Origin: Anaerolineae bacterium
Lineage (GTDB): Bacteria; Chloroflexota; Anaerolineae; Aggregatilineales; UBA2796
Length of the DNA: 64,000 nucleotides
Direction: 5' to 3'
Assembly: GCA_019637615.1 (NCBI GenBank)
Contig: JAHBVJ010000029.1
Coordinates: forward strand, 53,555-117,554
The position numbers and the translations under genes were made by a program. The notes under the pieces are model-generated. The model did no database searches, was not told the origin of the DNA, and worked only from the letters and a program-made list of their open reading frames with translations. This document shows positions 8,190 to 16,766 of the stretch, piece after piece. Position 1 is the first letter of the stretch, and every line of letters begins with the position of its first letter.

Positions 8190-9527
8190 CTACAGTTGTG
8201 GCGGCTTGGACGCGGCAGTACGGCGCGGCGCAGTAGGCCGTGCGATGCGTGCTTCATCCAACGAGCGTTCGGCCTCGTCGTAAAAGAGGCGGAACACTTT
8301 ATCCACCCACTCGAATTCATTATCCGCCAACCGCAGTCGCCCATGCCACGCCTGCCTGACCTCGCCCAAGCTCGTCCACGGATTCTCGTGGATGCCTTTG
8401 ACGGTATAAGTCAACAGCAGCCCCGCTAGGATCAGCGGCAGGTAGGCGTGGCCCAGATCGATGCTTGCCTGCCCTTCTACTGCATTGATGACCTCATTCG
8501 CGTAACTGATATGCTCATCATGGGTGCCGAGGCTCTCTTCCGAGATACGCGCCACCAACGACAGACCGAGCATCACGCCGTCATACAAAATTGCCGGGAA
8601 CAGGCGCGTCAACAGCGCTTCGATGTCGCTGGTCATCTCCGGTTCAGCCATCAACCCGACCAACTGATGGAACCACTTGGCCTCGTACAGGCTGAATCCC
8701 GGTTCCAGATCAAGGCCGTCTTCCATTGCGTAGGTCAGCGTTTTTGCCGCGAACAGTGCTTCAGCGGGAGCCAATGGCAATCCCCCCGCCGCGAACTTGG
8801 TTTCCAACAGCGTTTGCAGCGGTTCCAGCACCACATTCCGCGTGATCGTCGCGGCGAAGCGGTGGGCATATTGCTCCAATTCGGCGTAACGTGCCTTTTC
8901 CGCTTCAAGGTCTTTCGCCGTCCACAGCGTTTCATAGCGTGGGGCGTTGGCGGGCTGCGCGGTCGAGATCGTCCCCGGCACGATGCTAAAGGTATCGCTC
9001 AAATGCGCCTCTTCTTGCTGGACGACGCGGAAACCGACCTCGCGCAAAATGCTCAGGCGGAACGGCGACATGTTTAAGATGCTGGCAGCGCGTCCACCCG
9101 TCGAAGGCCGTACCTGCCCGACATTGCGCGGCAGCTTGACCTCGACCTTGACTGTAATCGGCAAATCTTCAGCGGGCTGCGTAGGCTGGCGCGATACAAT
9201 CGGGATGTGCAGCAAGCCAGTCTCAGCGGGTTGCAACACGATTTGCACATTATCCTTCGGCGTCCACAGGTTCAAGCGGTTGCCCGCCGCATCCCGTTTC
9301 GGTAGCCGCACCGTGAGGTTCACTTGAATCGGTTTATTGGCCGCGCTTTGCACCAGCACCAACGCTTCTAACGGCTGTCCGAGCACGGTAGTACGTGGAT
9401 GCAGCGCGTAGGCGCATTGCAGCAAACTGATATTCAGACGTTCGCCGTTGGTGATCATGCCTAAGACATCGGGCAGATCGGCTGGTTGGTGGCTGCTTGG
9501 TTCAGTAGATGCCTGCTGAAAAACCAT
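8190..9527 (-). CDS. Unknown protein, paralogue of the gene at 9579
   Basis: A 445-residue protein whose family I do not recognise. It is clearly paralogous to the neighbour upstream: both open with a Pro-Asp-Val-Leu-Gly-(Met/Leu)-Ile-Thr segment, then a predicted beta-rich N-terminal half (RLPKRDAAGNRLNLW, ETGLLHIPIV) and a helical C-terminal half with long amphipathic segments (FHQLVGLMAEPEMTSDIEALL). No signal peptide, transmembrane segment or catalytic motif is evident, so a cytosolic location is likely. The ATG has GGAG 13 bases upstream, rather far. Probably the second gene of a two-gene unit. It could be a structural or adaptor protein; no function is claimed. Confidence 0.7.
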   Translation of the reverse strand: MVFQQASTEPSSHQPADLPDVLGMITNGERLNISLLQCAYALHPRTTVLGQPLEALVLVQSAANKPIQVNLTVRLPKRDAAGNRLNLWTPKDNVQIVLQPAETGLLHIPIVSRQPTQPAEDLPITVKVEVKLPRNVGQVRPSTGGRAASILNMSPFRLSILREVGFRVVQQEEAHLSDTFSIVPGTISTAQPANAPRYETLWTAKDLEAEKARYAELEQYAHRFAATITRNVVLEPLQTLLETKFAAGGLPLAPAEALFAAKTLTYAMEDGLDLEPGFSLYEAKWFHQLVGLMAEPEMTSDIEALLTRLFPAILYDGVMLGLSLVARISEESLGTHDEHISYANEVINAVEGQASIDLGHAYLPLILAGLLLTYTVKGIHENPWTSLGEVRQAWHGRLRLADNEFEWVDKVFRLFYDEAERSLDEARIARPTAPRRTAASKPPQL

Positions 9528-9578
9528 ATCGATTAACTTACTCCTTCGCCTCGCGGCGCGAGGTCACTAGCGCTCCCG

Positions 9579-10940
9579 CTATGCCTCTTGTTGTGCTGTC
9601 AGCGCACGATCCATCAGGTTACGCGTCACGACAAAAACGGCGGCATTGCCGTTCGTTTCTTCGCTGCTGCGCCGTTCAAACGCCCTACGGAACAGCAGCA
9701 CCGTTTCTTGCAGATCTTCCCCCGGCATCTGTATGCGCTGGCTGATGGCTAACCCTGCCAGCACCAATGGCACATAGGCCATATACAGGTCGATTGATTC
9801 CTGATGGTCAGTCAGCGCGGCGGCTAACTGCCGTGCGTAGTCACTCGTCTTATCCGGCGCGACTAACGGCTCATCCAGCACGACGCGCAAAATCTTGAAA
9901 CCGTAGATTGCCGCGTCGTAGATCAATTCGTACAGCAAATGTCCCGTCACCAATTCTTCGACGGGCGTATTGCGCAGGGTGTCGGTTTCTTTCAAGCTCA
10001 TCCGCGCCAACCGTGTCACCCAGCGCGGCATATCTTTCTGCGACTCGCCGGGGATCAGCTTGGGGATGCCCATCTCGATCACGAGCGCCATCAGCTTGGC
10101 GATCAACACTGCCTCGCCCGCCCACAAACGGTAGCCAGCCGCCTCGAAATGCGGTTGCAGCGCCTTGAGCAGCGGAAAATACACGCTGCGGCGGTTGAGG
10201 ATGTGCAGCAGTGGCCCCAGATGAGATTTGGCGTCGTTCACCAAACGGTCAGCGCTGCCACGGTCGGATTCTGTCCACAACGTCACATAGCGCGCTTTGG
10301 TATCGATGAGCAGCGTACCCGTACCGGCGGGCATGATGGCAAAGCGCGTGAGCAGCGAAGCCTTCTGTGGTACGCCCGTCAGCGTCATGCGCAGCGTGCC
10401 CGTCGATTTGATCAGGTTAACTTCCGACGAAAAATACAAACGTTGCAACTGCTCGACGGTCTGCTGACGTTCGCTATCAAATTCCTGAACGTCAAACGGC
10501 GCGCCGCCGTGTGCGTCACGGATCGGACGTAGATCGCGGCTTTTGTGTTCCACCTGTACGTCCAATTGCAGCGCATATTGATGCCCCGGCGCGGTGTTCA
10601 AATGGGTCTGGATAGGCCAGTACAGCACGCCGACCTCGCCCGCCCGCAGCCCGATCCGCAATGGGCGCGTCATCTGAGTGCGGAAGCGCTCCGGCTGCCC
10701 TGCCAGATCGCGGTCAGGTACCACCAACCGCAGCACCGCGTCAATCTCCGCGTTCACCGTGTTTTGCAGGAGGATGATCGCTTCAAACGGGGAACCAGCG
10801 GGTACGCTCTCGGAAGACAGCCCGAACGCCACTTGCAACCCGTCCAGCGCGAAACGCGCACCACCCGTGATGAGACCAAGCACATCCGGGTAACGCACGT
10901 CTTCAACTTTAGGGCTAGTTTGCGTGCTACGCCGATTCAT
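9579..10940 (-). CDS. Unknown protein, paralogue of the gene at 8190
   Basis: A 453-residue unrecognised protein, first of a same-strand pair separated by about 50 bases. Shared design with its paralogue: RYPDVLGLITGGARFALDGLQVAFGL at the start, a beta-rich middle (AEIDAVLRLVVPDRDLAG, GEVGVLYWPIQ) and a helical C-terminal region (DETGIP-type segments such as VIEMGIPKLIPGESQKDMP). A longer frame begins at 11030, but the ATG at 10940 has AAGG nine bases upstream and places the conserved motif near the N-terminus, so it was chosen. Tandem divergence suggests hetero-oligomer partners. No function can be assigned. Confidence 0.7.
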   Translation of the reverse strand: MNRRSTQTSPKVEDVRYPDVLGLITGGARFALDGLQVAFGLSSESVPAGSPFEAIILLQNTVNAEIDAVLRLVVPDRDLAGQPERFRTQMTRPLRIGLRAGEVGVLYWPIQTHLNTAPGHQYALQLDVQVEHKSRDLRPIRDAHGGAPFDVQEFDSERQQTVEQLQRLYFSSEVNLIKSTGTLRMTLTGVPQKASLLTRFAIMPAGTGTLLIDTKARYVTLWTESDRGSADRLVNDAKSHLGPLLHILNRRSVYFPLLKALQPHFEAAGYRLWAGEAVLIAKLMALVIEMGIPKLIPGESQKDMPRWVTRLARMSLKETDTLRNTPVEELVTGHLLYELIYDAAIYGFKILRVVLDEPLVAPDKTSDYARQLAAALTDHQESIDLYMAYVPLVLAGLAISQRIQMPGEDLQETVLLFRRAFERRSSEETNGNAAVFVVTRNLMDRALTAQQEA

Positions 10941-11604
10941 TAACAGCAACCTTTTCGTTTGGGCACATATTAGCATAGACTGTTGCTCTTGTGGCGTGCG
11001 AAAGGCAGCATTGTGACGTAATTCATACATTCTTCAGAAGGTTGAAATTTGTAATCGAGCACAAAAATCGCGGAGGTTAGGCACTGCTCCGACGCGGGGA
11101 GCCATCGGCGGGCATGAGTTCGTTACAAAATGGCCTATGTCGTCCATTTCATGGCGACCAGATAATTTTGTTCGTTACATCTCACGCCGTAGCTTCAGTT
11201 TGTCTATAATCGCGAACAAATATTTTACGAAATTCTAACATCAATGTTCTTGACTTTGCGAAGACTTCATGCGATACTATGCAGTACTGTAGGTTGGTTA
11301 CTGACCTTCATGCAGGTTCAACTTCCGTCTTTTCCGCCTAGCGCTAGGCTTGTCCGTTCGTCCGATGAGCTTCTGCTCTCAACCGACTACGGATGGCGTT
11401 CCGCATTGACTCAAGTCCAAGCCCGATTGTTCTTTGCCTGTTTATGCTTTTCACCTGAGTTTCGGATACCAGTGAGCAATCACTAGCGCACGATTGAGTA
11501 CAAAATCATCAGGTAAATGAACGGGGACTCCAACGCCGCGACTTTGTAGGTTGAGTCAGGCAGTTCATGATCAGGGATCGCTTGTCTACCTTCATCGTCT
11601 TGTT

Positions 11605-11725
11605 AGCCCTGTTCCTAGCCCTGATAACCCTGATCCAGCCCTGTTTTTCTCGGCTCAGGATGGCTCATTAAGCAGAGATTTTCTGACTGGCCTGTTTTCC
11701 CTGATAAAACAGGGTTAACAGGGCT
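11605..11725. repeat. Inverted-repeat cluster of CCCTG/CAGGG units
   Basis: AGCCCTGTT at 11605-11613 is the exact reverse complement of AACAGGGCT at 11717-11725. Between them are further CCCTG units and a nested hairpin CCTGTTTT / AAAACAGG (11691-11698 with 11706-11713). It may form a long structured RNA or mark a degenerate mobile element. Confidence 0.5.
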
Positions 11726-11858
11726 TCTATCGTCCATGTATCTTATGTTGCGAGGCTCCACCGATGCTCACATCCGCGCGTTATCTTTCCCCATCACCCT
11801 CCCCCTGTGCGCACGCCTCGTATTCAGGGAGCACACAGTCTCCGGCACTGGGCACGGC

Positions 11859-11892
11859 AATGATCCCATTCGCTCCTCACAGCGGGATCATT
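11859..11892 (+). promoter_or_regulatory. Hairpin in acetamidase leader
   Basis: Perfect 9-bp stem AATGATCCC / GGGATCATT with a 16-base loop, about 105 bases before the acetamidase start. No T run. Nearly the same stem appears after the MFS gene at 39212-39243. Confidence 0.4.
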
Positions 11893-11997
11893 TCAGGGAT
11901 TACCGCCCTCGAAGGCATTGCCGAACATGGCTTGATTCGTCATCATTGTGCAGAGCATACGACGCTTCCCCGCCAGACTAGTGTACAAGGAGCATAC

Positions 11998-12933
11998 ATG
12001 GCTACGCTGCATAAGTTACCCGCCACCCGCGCTACGCTGCATGGTCACTTCGCGCGCGAGATGGCTCCCGTCTTGACTATCGATCCCGGCGATTCGGTTC
12101 GCTTTCAGTGCTTGGACGCGGGGTGGGGCTTGGAGCCACATAATGGCTACGACAACAACCGGCGCGAGTTCGAAGGCCGCGTGCCGGGGCTGGATGATGG
12201 GCACGCGCTCACCGGGCCAGTTGCCATTCGCGGGGCGCGACCGGGCATGACCTTGGCGGTACGTATCGACGCCATCCAAGTCGGGCAGTGGGGGACGACC
12301 AAAGCGGGCGGTTGGCCCAACGACTGGAATGATCGGCTCGGCGTCAGTCGGGAGGGCGTCTTCCACGTCTGGACGTTCAACCACGAGGCGGGCACGGCGC
12401 GCAATCAGCATGGGCATACCGTCACGCTGCGTCCGTTCATGGGCGTCTACGGGATGCCTACCGCTGATCCCGGCATTCAATCGACCATTCCGCCGCGTCC
12501 GACGGGTGGCAACATCGACTGCAAAGAGCTGATCGTGGGCAGTACCCTCTATCTGCCGATTGCCGTCGAGGGCGGCTTGTTCAGCACGGGTGATGGGCAC
12601 GGGGTACAGGGCGACGGCGAAGTCTCGATCACCGCCATCGAATGCCCGATGGAACGCGTCGATCTGACCTTCGATCTCCGCCATGATTTGCCCATCCCGA
12701 CGCCCATCGCCAACACACCTGCTGGTTGGATCACGATGGGTTTTCACGAAGACCTCGACGAAGCCTTGATCATCGCCCTCGAAGCCATGCTGACGCTAAT
12801 CCAGCGTTTGCACGGGCTGAAGCGGCAAGACGCGCTCGCCCTCGCCAGCTTGACCGTCGATTTTCGCATCACGCAGGTAGTGAACCGCGTGCGGGGCGTC
12901 CATGCCGTCCTGCCGCATGGTGCGATCCGCTAA
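11998..12933 (+). CDS. Acetamidase/formamidase family protein
   Basis: A 311-residue amidohydrolase of the FmdA/AmdA family, which releases ammonia from short-chain amides such as formamide or acetamide in the cytosol. Family marks: an N-terminal VLTIDPGDSVRFQCLDA strand, the GRVPGLDDGHALTGPVAIRGARPGMTLAV stretch, the GVYGMPTADPG segment, GGNIDCKEL and LPIAVEGGLFSTGDGHGVQGDGEV. The longer frame from 11764 was rejected: ATG at 11998 has a perfect AAGGAG six bases upstream and gives the usual family length. No urea or amide transporter lies beside it; it stands alone downstream of a long leader region. Confidence 0.9.
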   Translation: MATLHKLPATRATLHGHFAREMAPVLTIDPGDSVRFQCLDAGWGLEPHNGYDNNRREFEGRVPGLDDGHALTGPVAIRGARPGMTLAVRIDAIQVGQWGTTKAGGWPNDWNDRLGVSREGVFHVWTFNHEAGTARNQHGHTVTLRPFMGVYGMPTADPGIQSTIPPRPTGGNIDCKELIVGSTLYLPIAVEGGLFSTGDGHGVQGDGEVSITAIECPMERVDLTFDLRHDLPIPTPIANTPAGWITMGFHEDLDEALIIALEAMLTLIQRLHGLKRQDALALASLTVDFRITQVVNRVRGVHAVLPHGAIR

Positions 12934-12997
12934 TGGGGCTATCTCAGCGAGGCTTGCGACGGCGCTCAGCAGCAAGCCTCACAGGTGGCATGACAAC

Positions 12998-13936
12998 TCA
13001 GGTCGATAACGTCTCATCGAGCACGCGTACGCGCACTGCGCACGGGCCGCGATCATTCTGCGCCAAGTCGTACTCGACCAGATCGCCGATGTTCAGTTCG
13101 GAGAAATCCGCGTTCATCGTCTCGCCGTGGAAGAAGAACAGGTTCAGCCCGCCGTTGTTGGGCGCGATGAAGCCGTAACCCTGCTTCAAGCTCTGGATGC
13201 GGCCTTGCTGCTGTGTCGACTCGGGCACGCTGACCCCGTTACTCTGCGCGACGATAGCACGCACCGAGAATTCCTTGGGCGGGATGAACAGCCCGTTGAT
13301 GATCGGGTCGTTGCGCAGCGAACGGTCATCGATGATCTGGTGCATCATCAGCGGGTACGAGGCTTCATCCAGCAAGAACTGTGCCGTCTTCGTCTCGCGT
13401 TCGCGTCCATTACGGTCAGTGTATTTGAAATCCCAGCCAAGCAGCATCACACGTGTGCCAAGCGTGTTCAACTTACGCACCAGCGGCAAGAAATCGCCGT
13501 CACAGGCCACCAGCACCATCACATCGAAGTGCTTGTAGATCGCCAGTTCATAGGCTTCCAGCGCCAGCCAGACATCGATGCCTTTTTCGCCCTCTGGCCC
13601 CAGCGGCAGGTAATGCGTGGTGACGCCTTCGCGCATCAACACCTCATCGAAGATGCGCTCATTGAGCAGTAGTTTGTTTTCGGCCTCTTGCGCCCGGACT
13701 CTGCCGCGAAAATAATGAGCATCTACGATCTGGCAGTAGCGGACATCGGTGCTTTCGAGTTCCGCCACACGGTGACGGACGAAGGTATGCAGCCCCGGAA
13801 TGCTGATGCGTGACTGTTTCGGATGGTTGTAAGCGTAATAATTGCTGACATGCCAAAGAAAATTACCATCATAGAAAACGCCAATTCGGATAAGTTTGTG
13901 ATCACTTGGTTGCATTGGGGTACGCCGACCCTCCAT
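12998..13936 (-). CDS. NYN (LabA-type) nuclease domain fused to C-terminal cold-shock domain
   Basis: A 312-residue fusion. Residues about 16-215 form a NYN/PIN-like RNase domain of the LabA/DUF88 type with acidic residues at D23 (VFYDGN), in the KGIDVWLALEAYELAI helix and in VLVACDGDFLPLVRKL, which in the family coordinate Mg2+ for RNA cleavage. Residues about 245-312 are a cold-shock domain: the KQGYGFI RNP1-like and LNLFFFHGE RNP2-like strands bind single-stranded nucleic acid. The fusion suggests an RNA-processing or decay enzyme with its own RNA-binding module. Start is uncertain: neither ATG 13936 nor the in-frame ATG at 13915 has an ideal ribosome site. Stand-alone gene, divergent from the FCD regulator. 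Confidence 0.85.
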   Translation of the reverse strand: MEGRRTPMQPSDHKLIRIGVFYDGNFLWHVSNYYAYNHPKQSRISIPGLHTFVRHRVAELESTDVRYCQIVDAHYFRGRVRAQEAENKLLLNERIFDEVLMREGVTTHYLPLGPEGEKGIDVWLALEAYELAIYKHFDVMVLVACDGDFLPLVRKLNTLGTRVMLLGWDFKYTDRNGRERETKTAQFLLDEASYPLMMHQIIDDRSLRNDPIINGLFIPPKEFSVRAIVAQSNGVSVPESTQQQGRIQSLKQGYGFIAPNNGGLNLFFFHGETMNADFSELNIGDLVEYDLAQNDRGPCAVRVRVLDETLST

Positions 13937-14116
13937 TCAAAGATAACCGTGTCATATATTTCCTAAAGTTTCGGTAATAGGTTGCATTCTTTACACAAGA
14001 TTATACGGATGAGTGGTTGTCGCCAAATTTCTCCTCAAACTCTGATTAAAGCTTAACAAAAGTGACAGGTTAGAGATTGAACAATTTTCGAAATTGGTGT
14101 ACACTACCTTTCAATT

Positions 14117-14141
14117 GATTAATCATATTAATAAGATTAAT
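14117..14141. promoter_or_regulatory. Candidate operator: ATTAAT repeated every 9 bases
   Basis: Palindromes GATTAATC (14117-14124) and TATTAATA (14126-14133) followed by a third ATTAAT (14136-14141); the three hexamers are exactly 9 bases apart. It directly precedes the FCD regulator and may be its autoregulatory site; a TAAGAT -10-like box overlaps. Confidence 0.45.
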
Positions 14142-14166
14142 GCGCCGGGAAGCGAGTTACTGTTAT

Positions 14167-14931
14167 ATGTCGAAACTCCTCGATTCGGATCTGCTTAACT
14201 ATATCGTTGAGCAGCACATCAAGCCCGGAGAGACGCTCCCCCGACTCGAAAAACTCAGTGAAATTTTGGGGATCAATGTCGGTAAATTGCGCGAACAGCT
14301 TGAAGTAGCACGTGCCCTCGGCATCGTGGATGTCCGTACCAAGACGGGCATCAAGCTGCGTGATTACAGCTTTCTACCTGCCTTGCGCCTGAGCTTGCTG
14401 TTCGGGCTTGGGCAAGATAAACATCTCTTCGAAACCTACACCGCGCTCCGTAACCAGATCGAAGTCTCGTTCTGGAAAGACGCCGTCAAACTGCTGACGG
14501 ATGAGGACTTCGCGGAACTACGCGAGTTAGTCGAACTCGCCAAGCGCAAACTTAGCAGCAGCCGTTTCATCCAAATCCCGCACGCCGAACACCGTAAATT
14601 CCATATGAAGATCTTCTCCCATCTGGAAAATCCGTTTGTGTTGGGGCTGCTAGAGGCGTACTGGGATGCCTATGAAGCGGTGGAAATGAATACGTATGCC
14701 GAACTTGGCTATTGGCAGGAGGCATGGAGGTATCACGAACTTATTTTAGACAACCTTGTTGAGAAAAAATACATCGAAGCGTTAGATGCTTTTGTGCAAC
14801 ATACCTATTTGCTCCGACATCGCTTTGAGGAAGTTGGGTGGGACGATGATCGCGAAGAATCCCCAGAGCCGACCTCGCGGGCGAACGGTGCAACCACCTT
14901 TTCCCCTCATCCAGTTAAGGAGTCTACGTAA
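14167..14931 (+). CDS. GntR-family transcriptional regulator, FCD (FadR-like) subfamily
   Basis: A 254-residue DNA-binding regulator. The N-terminal winged helix (residues about 5-60: IKPGETLPRLEKLSEILGINVGKLREQLEVARALGIVDV) matches GntR. The C-terminal all-helical FCD domain (about 70-225) has the metal/ligand His pattern (FHMKIFSHLENPFV, RYHELILDNLVEKKYIEAL). Such regulators sense organic acids. An ATG at 14140 is in frame, but it lies in a palindromic, promoter-like stretch, so 14167 was preferred. Its stop shares one base with the korA start, and the korA ribosome site lies in its last codons, so it probably controls the keto-acid oxidoreductase it is co-transcribed with. The ligand is unknown. 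Confidence 0.85.
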   Translation: MSKLLDSDLLNYIVEQHIKPGETLPRLEKLSEILGINVGKLREQLEVARALGIVDVRTKTGIKLRDYSFLPALRLSLLFGLGQDKHLFETYTALRNQIEVSFWKDAVKLLTDEDFAELRELVELAKRKLSSSRFIQIPHAEHRKFHMKIFSHLENPFVLGLLEAYWDAYEAVEMNTYAELGYWQEAWRYHELILDNLVEKKYIEALDAFVQHTYLLRHRFEEVGWDDDREESPEPTSRANGATTFSPHPVKEST

Positions 14932-16763
14932 TGTGTGCGTTGAACGTACAGGTTGAGTCACAGACAACAGGCAAGGTGATGCTCAACGATTTCTCTATCG
15001 TCGCCGCCACGGTGAATGGGTCGGGCAGTCAGACGGCGAACGCTACCCTTGTGCGGGCGCTGTTCAAAATGGGCATTCCAGTCAACGGCAAGAACTTATT
15101 TCCATCCAATATCCAAGGTCTACCAACGTGGTACACCATCCGCGCCAGCAAAGATGGCTACATCGCGCGCCGCGAAGATTATCATGTGCTGGTCGTCATG
15201 AACCCCGTCACGCAGATGGACGACATCCAGAAGCTGGCACCGGGCGGCATCTGCGTGTATCCCGAAGAATGGGAGAAGGATCGTAAGATCGCTTTCCAAC
15301 CCACGCGCACCGATGTCACGTTTTACGGGATGCCCGTCGAACAGATGGCAAAAGAGTCGGGCGCTGACGCGGGGTTGCGCGATTATGTCGCCAATATGGT
15401 GTATGTAGGGGCACTCACGACGCTGCTGGGTATCGAAATAGAAGAGATTAAAAAAGCACTTGAACATCACTTCAACGGCAAAAAGAAAGCCATCGATCTG
15501 AACTACGGCGTGGTGGAAAAAGCCGCTGCCTACGCCCTCGAAAAATATGGTCCGAATCCGACCTTCCGCGTGGAGCGTATGAATGCCACGGTAGGCAAGG
15601 TCATGATCGAAGGCAACGCGGCGGGTGCCTTGGGTGCGGTATTCGGCGGCGCGACGGTGTGCGCGTGGTATCCGATCACGCCTGCCACCAGCTTTGCGGA
15701 CAACCTTAAAGATTACGCCAACGAACTACGCTGGAATGCCGAAAAGGGTGAGACCACCCTCGCCATCGTGCAAGCTGAGGACGAATTGGCGGCGCTCGGT
15801 ATGGTCATCGGCGCGGGCTGGATGGGCGCGCGTGCGCTCACCTCAACTTCTGGCCCCGGCATCTCGTTAATGTCAGAATTCGCGGGCTTGTCCTACTTTG
15901 CCGAAGTTCCCGCTGTGATCTGGGACGTTCAGCGCATGGGGCCAAGCACAGGCTTGCCGACGCGCATTGCGCAGGGCGACGTCATCAAGGCATATTTCCT
16001 CGGTCATGGTGACTCGCGTCATGTGGTGCTGCTCCCCGGTAGTATGCAGGAATGCTTCGAGTTCGGTTGGCGCGCTCACGATCTCGCGGATCGGCTGCAA
16101 ACGCTGATCCTCGTGTTGAGCGACCTCGACCTCGGCATGAACTTGTGGATGACCGACCCCTTCGTGTATCCCGATGAACCGATGGATCGCGGCAAGGTCA
16201 AGACATGGGACGACATCAAGAAAAACGGCGGCTTCGGGCGTTATAAGGATGTGGACGGCGACGGCATCGGTTACCGCACATTCCCCGGTCAAGGCCCCGC
16301 CTACTTCTCGCGCGGGACGGGTCACAACGAAAATGCGATTTACAGCGAACGCCCCGACGACTGGGAAAACAACCTCAAGCGGCTGGAACGCAAGCATAAC
16401 ACCGCCCGCAAGATCGTTCCGCAACCCATCACGCGCACGACCGAAGGCGCGGAGATCGGCGTAATCGCCTATGGCTCCACCGACGCTGGCATGAGCGAAG
16501 CGTTCGACAAGTTAGCTCAGCGCGGCATCAAGGTCGATTATCAACGCGTGCGTGCGCTGCCTTTGGGCGAGCAAACCCGTGACTTCATCGCCAACCACAA
16601 GCGCATTTACGTGGTCGAAAACAACTTCAATGCGCAAATGGTCGAGATGATGCGTATCGATTATCCGGAATTCGCCAACAAGATCGTGGCTGTCAACAAG
16701 TGTGACGGTCTGCCCTTAACTGCCCGTTGGATCACCGAGAGCATTATCGAGAAGGAAAGTTAA
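14931..16763 (+). CDS. korA: 2-oxoacid:ferredoxin oxidoreductase, fused gamma-alpha subunit
   Basis: A 610-residue subunit of a 2-oxoacid:acceptor oxidoreductase, which oxidatively decarboxylates a keto acid (probably 2-oxoglutarate) to its acyl-CoA while reducing ferredoxin. An N-terminal gamma domain (about 20-200, starting SIVAATVNGSGSQTANATLVRAL) is fused to an alpha domain (from about 215: MIEGNAAGALGAVFGGATVCAWYPITPATS), the arrangement of KorA proteins. An internal insert with QGDGIGYRT-like residues (VDGDGIGYRTFPGQG) precedes the C-terminal transketolase-like domain. AAGGAG eight bases before the ATG overlaps the end of the regulator gene. The thiamine-binding beta subunit follows after three bases, so the complex is encoded as a unit. 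Confidence 0.92.
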   Translation: MCALNVQVESQTTGKVMLNDFSIVAATVNGSGSQTANATLVRALFKMGIPVNGKNLFPSNIQGLPTWYTIRASKDGYIARREDYHVLVVMNPVTQMDDIQKLAPGGICVYPEEWEKDRKIAFQPTRTDVTFYGMPVEQMAKESGADAGLRDYVANMVYVGALTTLLGIEIEEIKKALEHHFNGKKKAIDLNYGVVEKAAAYALEKYGPNPTFRVERMNATVGKVMIEGNAAGALGAVFGGATVCAWYPITPATSFADNLKDYANELRWNAEKGETTLAIVQAEDELAALGMVIGAGWMGARALTSTSGPGISLMSEFAGLSYFAEVPAVIWDVQRMGPSTGLPTRIAQGDVIKAYFLGHGDSRHVVLLPGSMQECFEFGWRAHDLADRLQTLILVLSDLDLGMNLWMTDPFVYPDEPMDRGKVKTWDDIKKNGGFGRYKDVDGDGIGYRTFPGQGPAYFSRGTGHNENAIYSERPDDWENNLKRLERKHNTARKIVPQPITRTTEGAEIGVIAYGSTDAGMSEAFDKLAQRGIKVDYQRVRALPLGEQTRDFIANHKRIYVVENNFNAQMVEMMRIDYPEFANKIVAVNKCDGLPLTARWITESIIEKES

Positions 16764-16766
16764 ATC

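Larger units (their letters stand above)
10941..11997. other. Long intergenic region; promoter-like box and inverted repeats only
   Basis: About 1 kb without a convincing gene. A frame at 11244-11486 has no ribosome binding site and atypical composition. Seen here: a TATAAT box at 11205-11210 without a good -35; a cluster of CCCTG/CAGGG inverted repeats (11605-11725); and a GGGATC hairpin (11859-11892). The frame running into the acetamidase from 11764 is leader sequence. Confidence 0.5.

Noticed and set aside
11244..11486. An 80-codon open frame in the long intergenic region
   Set aside because: No ribosome site, no recognisable protein features and composition unlike neighbouring coding DNA.
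11859..11997. T-box or other riboswitch upstream of the acetamidase
   Set aside because: A hairpin is present, but no T-box motif, specifier stem or terminator could be identified.
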